Part shown: piece by piece, positions 1 through 8,339 of the stretch
How positions within the stretch are numbered: the stretch's first letter is position 1
How the letters are laid out: each line of letters opens with the position of its first letter
From: Candidatus Gastranaerophilales bacterium
GTDB taxonomy: Bacteria; Cyanobacteriota; Vampirovibrionia; Gastranaerophilales; Gastranaerophilaceae
NCBI GenBank assembly: GCA_944325895.1
Contig: CALVCA010000007.1
Coordinates: forward strand, 1 to 64,000
Direction of reading: 5' to 3'
DNA: 64,000 bases
Translations under genes and position numbers: made by a program
The notes under the pieces: generated by a model
What the model was told of the DNA's origin: nothing
Database searches by the model: none
What the model saw: only the letters and a program-made list of their open reading frames with translations

Positions 1-32
1 AAAAGAAAGTTCCATCTTAAATACTCCGTTTT

Positions 33-510
33 TTATTGAATTAGTGAAAGTGCCATTTTTACACCCGCCTCATAAGCCTTTTGTAAATCTTTCGGGAATT
101 GATCTTCTTTTTGTTTTAATTTTTTATTTTTATCAAATGTTTCTACAACATATTTGTCATAATCGCTGAATTGATATGTATCATAAGCAAAAATTCGCTC
201 AGGTTTTGTGAATACTGTTTCTATCATAAATTCCGTTCTGTTATACATATCAGGATACATTTGATTAGCCAGTTCTTCTGTAACATTCATGGTATAAATC
301 ATTGCTGTTTTAAGCCTTTTAGGAGCAATTGAAGGATAGCCCTGCTTGTATTCAAAAAACGGAAATGTAAGACGCTCAATAAAACATCTCATCATACCAG
401 TTACATCGCCGCAGTATATTGGACTTGCTAGAACAAGCCCGTCTGCTTGTGAGATTTTATCTAATAATGGCGTTAATTCATCAGGATAAGCACATTTGCC
501 AAAGTTCCTT
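33..510 (-). pseudogene. Flavodoxin/NADPH-dependent FMN reductase family protein, 5'-truncated
   Basis: The reading frame encodes the middle and C-terminal parts of a multimeric flavodoxin-type FMN reductase. The conserved CAYPDEL and ASPIYCGDVTGMM segments, which lie around the FMN pocket in this family, are visible near its start. The usual N-terminus (a beta strand followed by a GSPRxxGNT phosphate loop, about 45 residues) is absent. In its place the frame runs into a fragment of an unrelated membrane-protein gene. I see no ribosome binding site for the truncated frame, so it is probably a dead remnant left by a deletion, or an assembly artefact. The family call is fairly sure; the exact junction, near 505-512, is approximate. 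Confidence 0.6.
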
Positions 511-721
511 CGCCAACCCAACCTAAGCCAATACTTGATATAGTAACACCTAATTGTACAGCCGCTATAAATTTATCCAAATCTTTGATTGCTTCAAGAG
601 CTATTTTTGCGTTAAAATTACCTTCTTTTACTAATTGCTCAATCCTGGTTTTTCTAACCTTAACCATTGCAAATTCTGCAGCAACAAAAAAACCATTCGA
701 AAATAACAAAAAAGCAATCAA
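505..721 (-). pseudogene. CNNM/HlyC-CorC (DUF21) transporter, N-terminal fragment
   Basis: About 70 codons match the start of a DUF21/CNNM (hemolysin C-like, magnesium/cobalt efflux) protein: a hydrophobic segment, then GFFVAAEFAMVKVRKTRIEQL, spelled here only in part, and a later TISSIGLGWVGE stretch typical of the first DUF21 helices. Directly after GWVGE the frame runs into the flavodoxin fragment, reads it out of frame, and stops at 473. The DUF21 remainder, the CBS pair and the CorC domain are all missing. The 5' end is also weak: a stop codon lies about 15 bases upstream of the TTG at 721, and no Shine-Dalgarno is visible. It is a gene fragment. Confidence 0.6.
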
Positions 722-812
722 AAATAAATTAAAAACTAAATTTCCCGACTCGTCTATTTTATATCCTCAAAACTATTGTTACAATTATAATATTATTATT
801 AAAAAAATGCAA

Positions 813-1633
813 CTACAATTCCACCTGTTTAAGCTGCGTATATATAATTGGAGAAAATCCATCTTTTGAAACTATATCAATTATTTTATAAACAGGAGGA
901 TTAGAGAGCAAAGAAGGAGAAGTTATATGATAAATACCATCTTTCATAATTTCGCTATTAACATGGAAATGTCCTGATATAATAGCCAAAACATTATCAT
1001 GGTATTTCAACACTTCAAAATACTTTTCAGGTTGGTAAGTTCTGTGAGTTTTTAAGCGTGAGCTGCCAAACTCCGGAGCATCCAAGATTGGATAATGTTG
1101 GAATATTATTACCGACTTCTTTGAATGTTTATTTAGTTGATCATTAAGCCATTCAAGCGTATCTGTCCTATAGTAGCCAACCGGTCCCGGTATGACTTCT
1201 TTTGATCCATCAACAACTATAAATACGTAACCATTTTTTTAAATGTATAATTCCATTTTTTATGAAACCAAAACAAATTGTTATCTCTAACTATTTCATT
1301 GTATTGATCTTTTGAAATATCCTTACTTTTGCAGACATCATGATTACCTAAAACTATATAATAAGGAATTTTAAGTTTATTTATTATTTTTACAAAATCA
1401 TCTAAATCCTCAGGTTGAGGATTATTCAAGTTATCACCTGTAAAAACTACAAACGAAACATTTTTTAATTTATTAATATCCTCTACAGTTTTTTGCAAAA
1501 CATCAACCGAATAAGAATTTTCAGCATCAAAATGTGTATCCGTTACTTGAACAAATTTAATTGAACTATCCAAAGCAAAAGATACCGTTTGCATTAAAAA
1601 TACTGCTAAAAATGTCAAAATAATTCTTTTCAT
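813..1633 (-). pseudogene. Exported metallophosphoesterase, frameshifted
   Basis: A calcineurin-like phosphoesterase split over two frames. The first part (1633-1217) has a signal peptide (MKRIILTFLAVFLMQTVSFA) and the metal-binding motifs TDTHFD, TGDN and GNHD. The second part (about 1240-813) has FQHYP and the final GHFH motif. The break lies in a run of seven A (coding strand; 1234-1240). Adding one A restores a continuous protein through YTFKKNGYVFIVVDG, so a single-base deletion explains it. All metal-binding motifs survive in the two halves, so the event is recent, a sequencing error, or slippage on the homopolymer. The substrate cannot be told from sequence. Confidence 0.75.
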
Positions 1634-1655
1634 ACAACAAATTATAACATAAATA

Positions 1656-1670
1656 TGCTATAATAAATTT
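1656..1670 (+). promoter_or_regulatory. Extended -10 promoter of the S4-domain gene, predicted leaderless
   Basis: TGCTATAAT at 1656-1664 is an extended -10 element. Exactly six bases (AAATTT) separate it from the ATG at 1671, so transcription should begin at or next to the start codon. No Shine-Dalgarno is present. Confidence 0.6.
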
Positions 1671-1916
1671 ATGAGATTAGATAAATTTTTAAAAGTATCA
1701 CGTCTAATAAAACGAAGAACAGTGGCCAACGAAGTTTCCGATATGGGTAGAGTTTTGGTCAACGGGAATAGTGCAAAACCGTCAAAACAATTGAAAATTG
1801 GTGATATTATTACAATAGAATATTCAAACAGAAAAGTTGAAGCCAAAGTCTTAAAAATCCCTGAAAATAATGTCAGCATTCAAGAAGCTCCTACTTTATA
1901 TGAACTTATAAATTGA
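1671..1916 (+). CDS. rqcP: RqcP-like S4-domain RNA-binding protein
   Basis: An 81-residue protein consisting almost entirely of one S4 RNA-binding domain. It opens with MRLDKFLKVSRLIKRR, the signature of RqcP (YabO)/Hsp15-type proteins, followed by VLVNGNSAKPSKQLKIGD, the usual S4 beta-hairpin. RqcP binds the obstructed 50S subunit with RqcH and helps add C-terminal Ala tails to stalled nascent chains; Hsp15 of Proteobacteria is the related rescue factor. The length fits RqcP (about 85 residues) better than Hsp15. The start is fixed by the -10 element six bases upstream. It is transcribed alone, divergently from the broken phosphoesterase. Confidence 0.8.
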   Translation: MRLDKFLKVSRLIKRRTVANEVSDMGRVLVNGNSAKPSKQLKIGDIITIEYSNRKVEAKVLKIPENNVSIQEAPTLYELIN

Positions 1917-2029
1917 AGGACAAACAATTAATAATTGAACTAATTATAAAAGAAGATAAAGTAGTCATAGCATGTTGTTTTCAAACAAATATAAAAGGAT
2001 TCAAATCATTTTTAATTAATTTTAAGCTC

Positions 2030-2058
2030 TTGACAAAATCAGACTTATTAAGTATAAA
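2030..2058 (+). promoter_or_regulatory. Sigma70-type promoter of the first pilin-like gene
   Basis: TTGACA at 2030-2035 and TATAAA at 2053-2058 are 17 bases apart. A GGAGG ribosome binding site follows at 2068-2072, so the pilin-like gene has its own promoter and leader. Confidence 0.65.
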
Positions 2059-2080
2059 TAGTTTGTTGGAGGTTATTTTT

Positions 2081-2791
2081 ATGGAAAAGGTTATTACAAA
2101 AGCGGTTCAGCAAGTCGCCCTCCCGACTTTGGCTCCAGGTTTTATTTTTAGACAATTTATTCATTTACGTTTCTATAATAAAATCTTTAAATTTAAACCC
2201 GCTTTTACTCTCGCTGAAGTCTTGATTACTTTAGGTATTATCGGTGTTGTAGCTGCTTTAACTATTCCTAATTTGATTACAAATTACAAAAAACATACTG
2301 TAGAAACAAGACTTATAAGATTTTATACCACGATGAATCAGGCTTTAAAAATGTCCATAGCAGAAAACGGACAGTTATCCTTTCATCAGGTCTATCAAGG
2401 AGATAGTGCTTATTTAACCGAATGGTACAGGAAATATATTATCAAATACATAAAAACCATAAAAGAAGAAGGACCTGAAGCAAACAACAATTACTACAAA
2501 GTAACTTTTATAGATGGCAGCGGGTTTGCCAGCTATTATGGCGGTCAAAGTGCTGATGGTACATCAGGTTTAGGTAACATAAATATATTTTATTATATAA
2601 ACGGTAATAGTCGTATTCGGCTACCTGATGGTAAAGATTCATTTTTCTTTGTTTTAGATATAAAAAACGCAAAAATAGATACATGGGGATCTAAATCACA
2701 ATGTAGATCAACTACTGATGGTTTAGGATGTGCAGGCTGGATTAAACGAAACGGCTGGAAAATTCCTGAAGACTATCCAATTAAATTTTAA
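2081..2791 (+). CDS. Type IV pilin-like/pseudopilin protein
   Basis: A 236-residue protein with a class III (prepilin peptidase) signal. KPA is followed by FTLAEVLITLGIIGVVAALTIP, spelled here only in part, which gives a conserved glutamate at mature position 5 and a hydrophobic helix. Cleavage before Phe is expected. The start at 2081 is chosen because GGAGG lies eight bases upstream; the frame is open further 5' but has no ribosome binding site there. The leader is unusually long (about 45 residues before the cleavage site, with a hydrophobic stretch). The C-terminal part has two cysteines (SQCRSTTDGLGC) and ends with a GWKIPEDYP motif very like the pilin at 20128. Which pilus or secretion system it serves is unknown. 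Confidence 0.7.
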   Translation: MEKVITKAVQQVALPTLAPGFIFRQFIHLRFYNKIFKFKPAFTLAEVLITLGIIGVVAALTIPNLITNYKKHTVETRLIRFYTTMNQALKMSIAENGQLSFHQVYQGDSAYLTEWYRKYIIKYIKTIKEEGPEANNNYYKVTFIDGSGFASYYGGQSADGTSGLGNINIFYYINGNSRIRLPDGKDSFFFVLDIKNAKIDTWGSKSQCRSTTDGLGCAGWIKRNGWKIPEDYPIKF

Positions 2792-2911
2792 ATAAGTTGA
2801 CTTTTAAACAAAATCCATTAAATACATATAAAAGCCCATACAAACGGATGATTTTTTGTAACTTTATTGAGTAAATACTAAAAATAACCGAAAGTGTAAA
2901 TAGAGGTATAT

Positions 2912-3094
2912 ATGAGAATAAATGGCGGAATAAGATTTGTAGAAAACGGTATAACATCGTCAATAAGGGCGATGCACGTAGACAGTGAACTTATTTCAAT
3001 TGCAAATGAAAACGTAACCGGATTTGACAAAGTAGGTTATCAAAGAAAAGACGCAGTTGTATCTTCCATGACAGAATTTTTATTGTTTCATTAA
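2912..3094 (+). pseudogene. Flagellar rod/hook family protein, N-terminal stump
   Basis: Sixty residues, resembling the N-terminal flg_bb_rod region of FlgF/FlgG/FlgE-type proteins: a helix with a NGITSSIRAM segment, then ISIANENVTGFDKVGYQRKD, the place where these proteins carry an ANNIANxxTxGFK-type motif. A GAGG ribosome binding site precedes the ATG. The protein stops after about 60 residues instead of the usual 250 or more, just where a small convergent ORF begins to overlap. No other flagellar gene is in the window. It is most likely a stump of a lost flagellar gene; a short functional derivative cannot be excluded. Confidence 0.5.
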
Positions 3095-3190
3095 GTTACA
3101 GCCTTTTTTAATTAATTTATTAGTTTTTTTAGACAAATTGTTTTCACCATTAAAATAATAGCCTGTGAATGATAAATTTTGTATTTGCAT
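3080..3190 (-). CDS. Small hypothetical protein (36 residues)
   Basis: A short frame beginning MQIQNLSFTGYYFNGEN and ending CNLMKQ. It has a strong Shine-Dalgarno (GGAGGT, six bases before the ATG), which is the main reason to call it. The middle is lysine rich. Its 3' end overlaps the last bases of the convergent flagellar stump, so it may itself be cut short by the same rearrangement. The product is not recognised. Confidence 0.4.
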   Translation of the reverse strand: MQIQNLSFTGYYFNGENNLSKKTNKLIKKGCNLMKQ

Positions 3191-3281
3191 GTAATACCTC
3201 CGATATGTATTTAAAATCCCTGAAAAAATTTTTTGCTATTAACTGCAAAATAAAAATATGGTGTTACTAAATAAATTTTTA

Positions 3282-5438
3282 TCAAGGTTTTAATAAATAT
3301 TTGAGATCTTGTTTATTGAGTTTTCTAGGATTGTTATTTAATCTTTCTATATTAACGGCATTAATAATATCGTCAATATTTATAATTTGTTTTTTTACAA
3401 GATTTATATCCAAACCTATATCATTAAATAATTTGCGGAAATATTCTTCAGCATCGTTAAATCCTAAAATTTCATATACTTCTTTTACTTTTTCTAAGGC
3501 AAAAGCAGCACCTCGGTAGTCCTGAGAATTATTATCATTTATTTGGCTGTTTAATTTTGTTAATTTCGCAATTGTAACTGCACAAGCTATGCCATGAGGA
3601 ATTTTATATTCACTTGTCATTTTATAAGACAGTGCATGAGAGGCTGTTGTACGTGAAATATTTATTGCTTTGCCTGCCAAATTTGACGCAACAGACATTT
3701 TTTCAGCTATAGCAGGATTTTCAGAGTTTATATATTCGACAATATTGTCTTTTATTAATAACATTGCTTTTTTTGCATAATATCTGCTTATAGGTGTTGA
3801 TTGAACTGCCCAAAAACTTTCTATTGCCTGACAAAAGGCATCCATTACAGTACAAATTTTTAAATCTTTAGGATTTTTTTCTATAAATTGACTGTCAACT
3901 ATTGCATATTCAGGTAAAATATTTTTTTGATCTAGAGAATATTTTTTGCCGTCTTGATAGTAAACTGCAAATTGAGTCGCTTCTGAACCTGTTCCGCATG
4001 TGGTAGGTATTGCTATTAATGTTTTTATTCCGGTTTTATATTTATATACTTTTGCAAAATCGATAACACTGCCGCCGCCTATTGCAATTATTAAATCATT
4101 TTTATGACGGATTTTGTTTATAGCTTGTTCAATTTCTTCTATCTTCGGGTTTGTGGAAAAATTATTGTAATATTCAAAATTATAGCCGTTTAATTCTTTT
4201 TCTATATGCCCTTTTATAGCATCATAGGATTTTTTACCGGTAAAAACTAAAATATTTTTTGGGTTTTCAATTTTTAATATTTTTGATAAATTTGTTATTG
4301 TTCCTCGTTTAACAAATTCAATTTGGTTTAAGTTCTGCATAAAGATTTTTTTATTTTCCCAAGGTTTTTCTTTCGGTCGTCCTAAATCTTTTCTTGCCCC
4401 GCATTTAACTTTTATTTCTAACAGGCAAGTGCATTTATTGTTTATAAATTCCGATAAAATACTCTCTAATTCATCTTTATTTTTTACGGAATAAGTTTTT
4501 TGATATCCTGAATTTAAAACGAGTTTATCAATTTGAGCATTATTAACGGCGGTTGGTTGTGAACCTACAGAATCGTGAGCTTCATTGTTAAAGACAATAT
4601 GTTTGAAATTGGTTAATTTTTTTGAGGCATTAACAATAATAGCACCTTGATGCATTAGAAAAGCTCCATCTCCGTCAAAGCAGTATATATTTCTGTCAGA
4701 TTTTTCTAATGCTATGCCAAGTGCTATTGAGCTTGAGTGTCCCATTGAACCGACTGTCAAAAAATCTTGTTGGTGTGATTGCCCGAGCTGTTCTCTTATT
4801 TCATAAACTTCTCTTGATATATGACCTGTAGTTGATACGATTATATCTTTAATATCTAAATGTTTAATTACGCATTTAATAGCTTCTTCCCGGCTTAATT
4901 CATAATTATTATAATTTTTAAATTCATATTTTTCAAATAAACCTTTTTTAATAATAAAAGCAAAAGGTTTATTTGTTTCTTTCATGTAATTGAAAGCTTT
5001 TGTAATAAGAGGTTTTGCTTTTTCAAATTGTTCGGGCAATATTTCATATTGTATTCCAAGAGTATCCAATAATTTGTCGGTAAGTTTGCCTTGCTTTATA
5101 TGCTGCGGTTCATCTTTTACTCCAGGCTCACCACGCCAGCCGATAATCATTAATAACGGAATATTATATACTTCTTCGTCTGTTAAAGATAATAAAGGGT
5201 TTACGCAGTTACCTATACCGGAATTTTGCATGTATACTACAGCCGGATTGCCGGTCGCTAAATAATGACCTGCCGCTAACGCAATGGCATTACCTTCATT
5301 GGCGGTTATAGTGTGTTCTTTGTTTGTGGTATGTTCTGTAATATAAGCACAAAAGTCTTTTAATAAACTGTCAGGAACTCCGCAGAAACAATTTACATTA
5401 TTTTCTTTTAATATATTAAAAAAATCTTGTACTTTCAT
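3282..5438 (-). CDS. Phosphonopyruvate decarboxylase-phosphonoacetaldehyde reductase fusion
   Basis: A 718-residue fusion. Residues 1 to about 360 are a ThDP-dependent phosphonopyruvate decarboxylase: a substrate-side ANEGNAIALAAGH motif early on and the cofactor motif GDGAF...FNNEAHDS later. Residues from about 385 are an iron-type (group III) alcohol dehydrogenase with GGGSVIDFAK for NAD and a metal-site region ending in KIPHGIACAV. Together they should convert phosphonopyruvate to phosphonoacetaldehyde and reduce it to 2-hydroxyethylphosphonate without releasing the unstable aldehyde. The start used (5438) overlaps the upstream stop codon as TAATG, implying translational coupling; the 16 extra upstream codons have no ribosome binding site. 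The corresponding steps are separate enzymes (Fom2 and FomC) in fosfomycin producers. Confidence 0.85.
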   Translation of the reverse strand: MKVQDFFNILKENNVNCFCGVPDSLLKDFCAYITEHTTNKEHTITANEGNAIALAAGHYLATGNPAVVYMQNSGIGNCVNPLLSLTDEEVYNIPLLMIIGWRGEPGVKDEPQHIKQGKLTDKLLDTLGIQYEILPEQFEKAKPLITKAFNYMKETNKPFAFIIKKGLFEKYEFKNYNNYELSREEAIKCVIKHLDIKDIIVSTTGHISREVYEIREQLGQSHQQDFLTVGSMGHSSSIALGIALEKSDRNIYCFDGDGAFLMHQGAIIVNASKKLTNFKHIVFNNEAHDSVGSQPTAVNNAQIDKLVLNSGYQKTYSVKNKDELESILSEFINNKCTCLLEIKVKCGARKDLGRPKEKPWENKKIFMQNLNQIEFVKRGTITNLSKILKIENPKNILVFTGKKSYDAIKGHIEKELNGYNFEYYNNFSTNPKIEEIEQAINKIRHKNDLIIAIGGGSVIDFAKVYKYKTGIKTLIAIPTTCGTGSEATQFAVYYQDGKKYSLDQKNILPEYAIVDSQFIEKNPKDLKICTVMDAFCQAIESFWAVQSTPISRYYAKKAMLLIKDNIVEYINSENPAIAEKMSVASNLAGKAINISRTTASHALSYKMTSEYKIPHGIACAVTIAKLTKLNSQINDNNSQDYRGAAFALEKVKEVYEILGFNDAEEYFRKLFNDIGLDINLVKKQIINIDDIINAVNIERLNNNPRKLNKQDLKYLLKP

Positions 5439-6754
5439 TATTTTGCTCCGGGAATTAAAGTTATTATATCTTTTATTTTCATACAATATTCATCTGATGC
5501 TTCTTTGCATCTATGATTTTTTAAGATAGATTTTGCAGTATTTACCATTGCAGGATAAGCAGCTCTTAAAAGATGGTTCGCATAAATTACAACATTGATA
5601 TTGTTTTCAATTAATTCCTGTTCTTTTACCTGATCATATGAAGATGGTACAACAACTAATGGTTTCCGATTTGGTAATTGATTATACATAGCTGCGAATT
5701 CTTTAATTTCATCAAAAGTTTTTTGGCGTGAATGAATCATAATTCCGTCTACACCTGCATCAAGGTATGTTTTTGCTCTTGAAATAGCATCTTGCATTCC
5801 TTGTTCTAAAATTAAGCTTTCGATTCTTGCAATTATCATAAAGTCATCACCTACTTGAGCTTGTTTGCCGGCTTTAATTTTTAATGCAAAGTCTTGTGGT
5901 GAATCTTGTTCCTGAAAAACATCTGTTCCAAATAGAGAATTTTTCTTTAAGCCAACTTTATCTTCAATAATAATTGCTGATACCCCTAGTCTTTCAAGCG
6001 TTTTTACGGTAAAGATAAAATGTTCTTGAGGACCTCCGTTATCGCCGTCATAAATAATAGGTTTTGTTGTAACTTCTAAAATATCGTTTAAAGTTTCCAT
6101 TCTGGATGTTGTGTCTAAATATCCTATATCAGGTTTTCCTTTTGCTGCCGATTGCGTTAATGAAGATATCCAAATCCCGTCAAACTCTACTGTTTTATTA
6201 TCTTCAACTATATTTGTATGTTCTACTATTAATCCGGACAAACCGTTATGGGCTTCACAAATGGTTACAAGATTTTTTGAATTCAATAGTCGTCTTAATC
6301 GGTGGCATCTTACTTCAGGAGTTGTTCCTATTTCTTTGAGAACTTTATTTAATTTTGTCGACGATATGCCTTCTGTATAAGGAACATCAATAACTTTGCC
6401 GCCCCATTGGTTCATTGTTTCTATAACTCGTTGTCTTGTTTGTGCTTGAACTCCTGTTTTCCAATCATCACCGTGTAAAACATAATCAGGTTTTATTTTT
6501 ATTAAATTTGGAACATAATCCAAAGTTTCTTGCGGAACAACTTTTGTCACTCCTTTAACATTTTCTATTATAATTTTTCGTTGTTCCCAATTCATATAAG
6601 GAAGACGTTTGTAGCTTGCAATAGCTTTATCGGTTAATAATCCTATAATCAGTTCATCATCTTTTTCTATTAATTTTCTTGCTTCGTTGATAATATTTAA
6701 ATGTCCCGGATGTAATAAATCTGCACTCATTCCGATATATATTTTTTTTGTCAT
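5438..6754 (-). CDS. pepM: Bifunctional phosphonate cytidylyltransferase-phosphoenolpyruvate mutase
   Basis: A 438-residue, two-domain enzyme. Residues 1 to about 140 form a cytidylyltransferase domain with the LHPGH motif and a distal EGISSTKL motif. The remainder is phosphoenolpyruvate mutase with the diagnostic [10 protein letters not shown] loop (EDKx5NS), which separates true mutases from isocitrate lyase-like relatives. The mutase makes phosphonopyruvate, the entry to almost all C-P bond synthesis; the first domain should load a finished phosphonate onto CMP. The same domain order occurs in Fom1 of fosfomycin producers, whose cytidylyltransferase acts on 2-hydroxyethylphosphonate. The next gene supplies the two intermediate steps. 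No transaminase for 2-aminoethylphosphonate is seen. Confidence 0.9.
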   Translation of the reverse strand: MTKKIYIGMSADLLHPGHLNIINEARKLIEKDDELIIGLLTDKAIASYKRLPYMNWEQRKIIIENVKGVTKVVPQETLDYVPNLIKIKPDYVLHGDDWKTGVQAQTRQRVIETMNQWGGKVIDVPYTEGISSTKLNKVLKEIGTTPEVRCHRLRRLLNSKNLVTICEAHNGLSGLIVEHTNIVEDNKTVEFDGIWISSLTQSAAKGKPDIGYLDTTSRMETLNDILEVTTKPIIYDGDNGGPQEHFIFTVKTLERLGVSAIIIEDKVGLKKNSLFGTDVFQEQDSPQDFALKIKAGKQAQVGDDFMIIARIESLILEQGMQDAISRAKTYLDAGVDGIMIHSRQKTFDEIKEFAAMYNQLPNRKPLVVVPSSYDQVKEQELIENNINVVIYANHLLRAAYPAMVNTAKSILKNHRCKEASDEYCMKIKDIITLIPGAK

Positions 6755-6764
6755 AACTATTCTC

Positions 6765-7847
6765 CTAACAGTATTCTTTTAAATTTTGATATATATAATC
6801 TATAGTATTTTGATCTTTAAAATCTTTATATATGCCAATATTTTTAGCTGAAATTTCAGGTTTTAAGCAGGTTTGAGGGTTTATGTGGTGTGTTTTATCT
6901 ATTTCAAGAAATTTTTCAATTTTCGATTTTGTTTCATCATAGTTTAATATTAAATCTTCAAATTTAATCATCAGAAAGTTTTTATGTTTTATGTCTAAAT
7001 AACGAGGGATTATCATTTTGTACCAATTAACAAAAGCCTCAGGTGAGCGTGGAATATAAGGGATATTTTTTCTTGTTGTTTCAACGTATATATCTCTAGG
7101 ATCTCTATATACGGCAATGTTTTTGAATTCTCCAAAATATTCCGTTAACTTGTCAATATCAGTACAGCCGTTTGAAAATACTTGATCTAATAATAAAAAC
7201 TCTTTGGAATCAATTGTTTTTAAAAATTTTTTGATAAATTTTTGAGCAAGTAATCTATATTCTTTTGTTGTTATATTTTTGGGAAAATAAATGATGTTCC
7301 CTTGCTTTTTATCTTTAACAAAAGGTGCTGATAAATTTTTATATTTTTTGAAATAAATATTTTTATGTAAATATTCTTTGTATATTCCAAGATAAGATTC
7401 TGTTTTTTGTTTGCAATCAACGATTGAATTTATGAATTCCCAAACCAATTTCATATATTCATCGTTAAAAATACCGCCTTTTTTATACATGTATTCTGCC
7501 GATGTAATAAACATTTTTATGTGCAAATCGTTTAGATACGGATAGTAAAACATAAAACTTTGTTCTAATTCTAATACTCCGCCAAAGCTGCTGAAAAATT
7601 CTACTTCTTGTTGTAATTTTTGTTTTTTAGCACTTTCTTTGTCGGAATATGCTATTGTTGTTATGTTATCGTATTCTGACAGTAAATCGATGACAGCTCC
7701 GGAGCCGCTGTATAAAAAACCGGTTACACAAATTAATTTTTCATAAACGGATTGAGGTTTTTTGTATGGAACTGAATAGGACGGCAGAAAAACAGTTGCA
7801 TTTTCTCTTATAAAGTCAATTGTTTTTTGAATTGGTTTGATTTTCAT
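6765..7847 (-). CDS. Sulfotransferase-like P-loop protein
   Basis: A 360-residue protein with the hallmarks of PAPS-dependent sulfotransferases. A P-loop-like [14 protein letters not shown] lies near residue 43, a 3'-phosphate-binding segment [13 protein letters not shown] around residue 245, and KFEDLI further on. It has no signal peptide or membrane helix. It sits 10 bases upstream of the cytidylyltransferase-mutase gene, after an AGGGGAAAT ribosome binding site, so it belongs to the phosphonate operon. It may sulfate the same glycan or lipid that receives the phosphonate; alternatively the fold may have been adapted to another transfer. The substrate is unknown. Confidence 0.65.
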   Translation of the reverse strand: MKIKPIQKTIDFIRENATVFLPSYSVPYKKPQSVYEKLICVTGFLYSGSGAVIDLLSEYDNITTIAYSDKESAKKQKLQQEVEFFSSFGGVLELEQSFMFYYPYLNDLHIKMFITSAEYMYKKGGIFNDEYMKLVWEFINSIVDCKQKTESYLGIYKEYLHKNIYFKKYKNLSAPFVKDKKQGNIIYFPKNITTKEYRLLAQKFIKKFLKTIDSKEFLLLDQVFSNGCTDIDKLTEYFGEFKNIAVYRDPRDIYVETTRKNIPYIPRSPEAFVNWYKMIIPRYLDIKHKNFLMIKFEDLILNYDETKSKIEKFLEIDKTHHINPQTCLKPEISAKNIGIYKDFKDQNTIDYIYQNLKEYC

Positions 7848-7877
7848 TATTTCCCCTGCTAAATTTTGTAGTTAATT

Positions 7878-8222
7878 TTATTTTTTATGGTTTTTTGTCC
7901 ATTTTTGTGCCTGTTTTATAAGAGAATAATAGTATTCTAATTCTTTTTCTGTTGCACTGTTTAGAATTTGTAAAAGTTTTGTATAGCAATGGGGCTTGGA
8001 TATTCCTTTATTGTTATCTATTTCCTGTTCAATATTTTCAATTTTAATGTCCAAAACCTGTAAAATTTTATTTAATGTGGAATAATTAGGGAAATAGACC
8101 CCTGTTTCAATTTTAGAAATATGTTTTTCACTGCGACCTATTTTTTCAGCCAATTGGGCTTGTGTAAGACCTTTGGCTTTTCGTACAGACTTTATTTGTT
8201 TCCCAAAACTGTTTTTTGCCAT
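7878..8222 (-). CDS. XRE-family helix-turn-helix regulator
   Basis: A 114-residue protein. Residues 5 to about 62 form a Cro/CI-type helix-turn-helix (RKAKGLTQAQLAEKIGRSEK followed by a recognition helix and a KIETG turn). The C-terminal 45 residues are helical with no recognised sensor. An AAGGAG ribosome binding site precedes the ATG. It is the first gene of the phosphonate operon, with the sulfotransferase-like gene 30 bases downstream, and probably controls that operon. The 117-base gap behind it contains imperfect inverted AACTA/TAGTT repeats (about 8312-8333) that could be its operator. Confidence 0.75.
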   Translation of the reverse strand: MAKNSFGKQIKSVRKAKGLTQAQLAEKIGRSEKHISKIETGVYFPNYSTLNKILQVLDIKIENIEQEIDNNKGISKPHCYTKLLQILNSATEKELEYYYSLIKQAQKWTKNHKK

Positions 8223-8339
8223 TATCTATTCTCCTTTTTATTTTAAGGGTTAAAGGATTAATAATGAACAATGCATATAATTCTAAATTGTAATAAAAAA
8301 CTAGTTGCAAACGATTAGTTGGAAATATATTTTGTTGGA

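Noticed and set aside
5438-5486. Upstream start for the decarboxylase-dehydrogenase fusion
   Set aside because: No ribosome binding site. It lies inside the preceding gene, while the TAATG overlap gives a normal coupled start.
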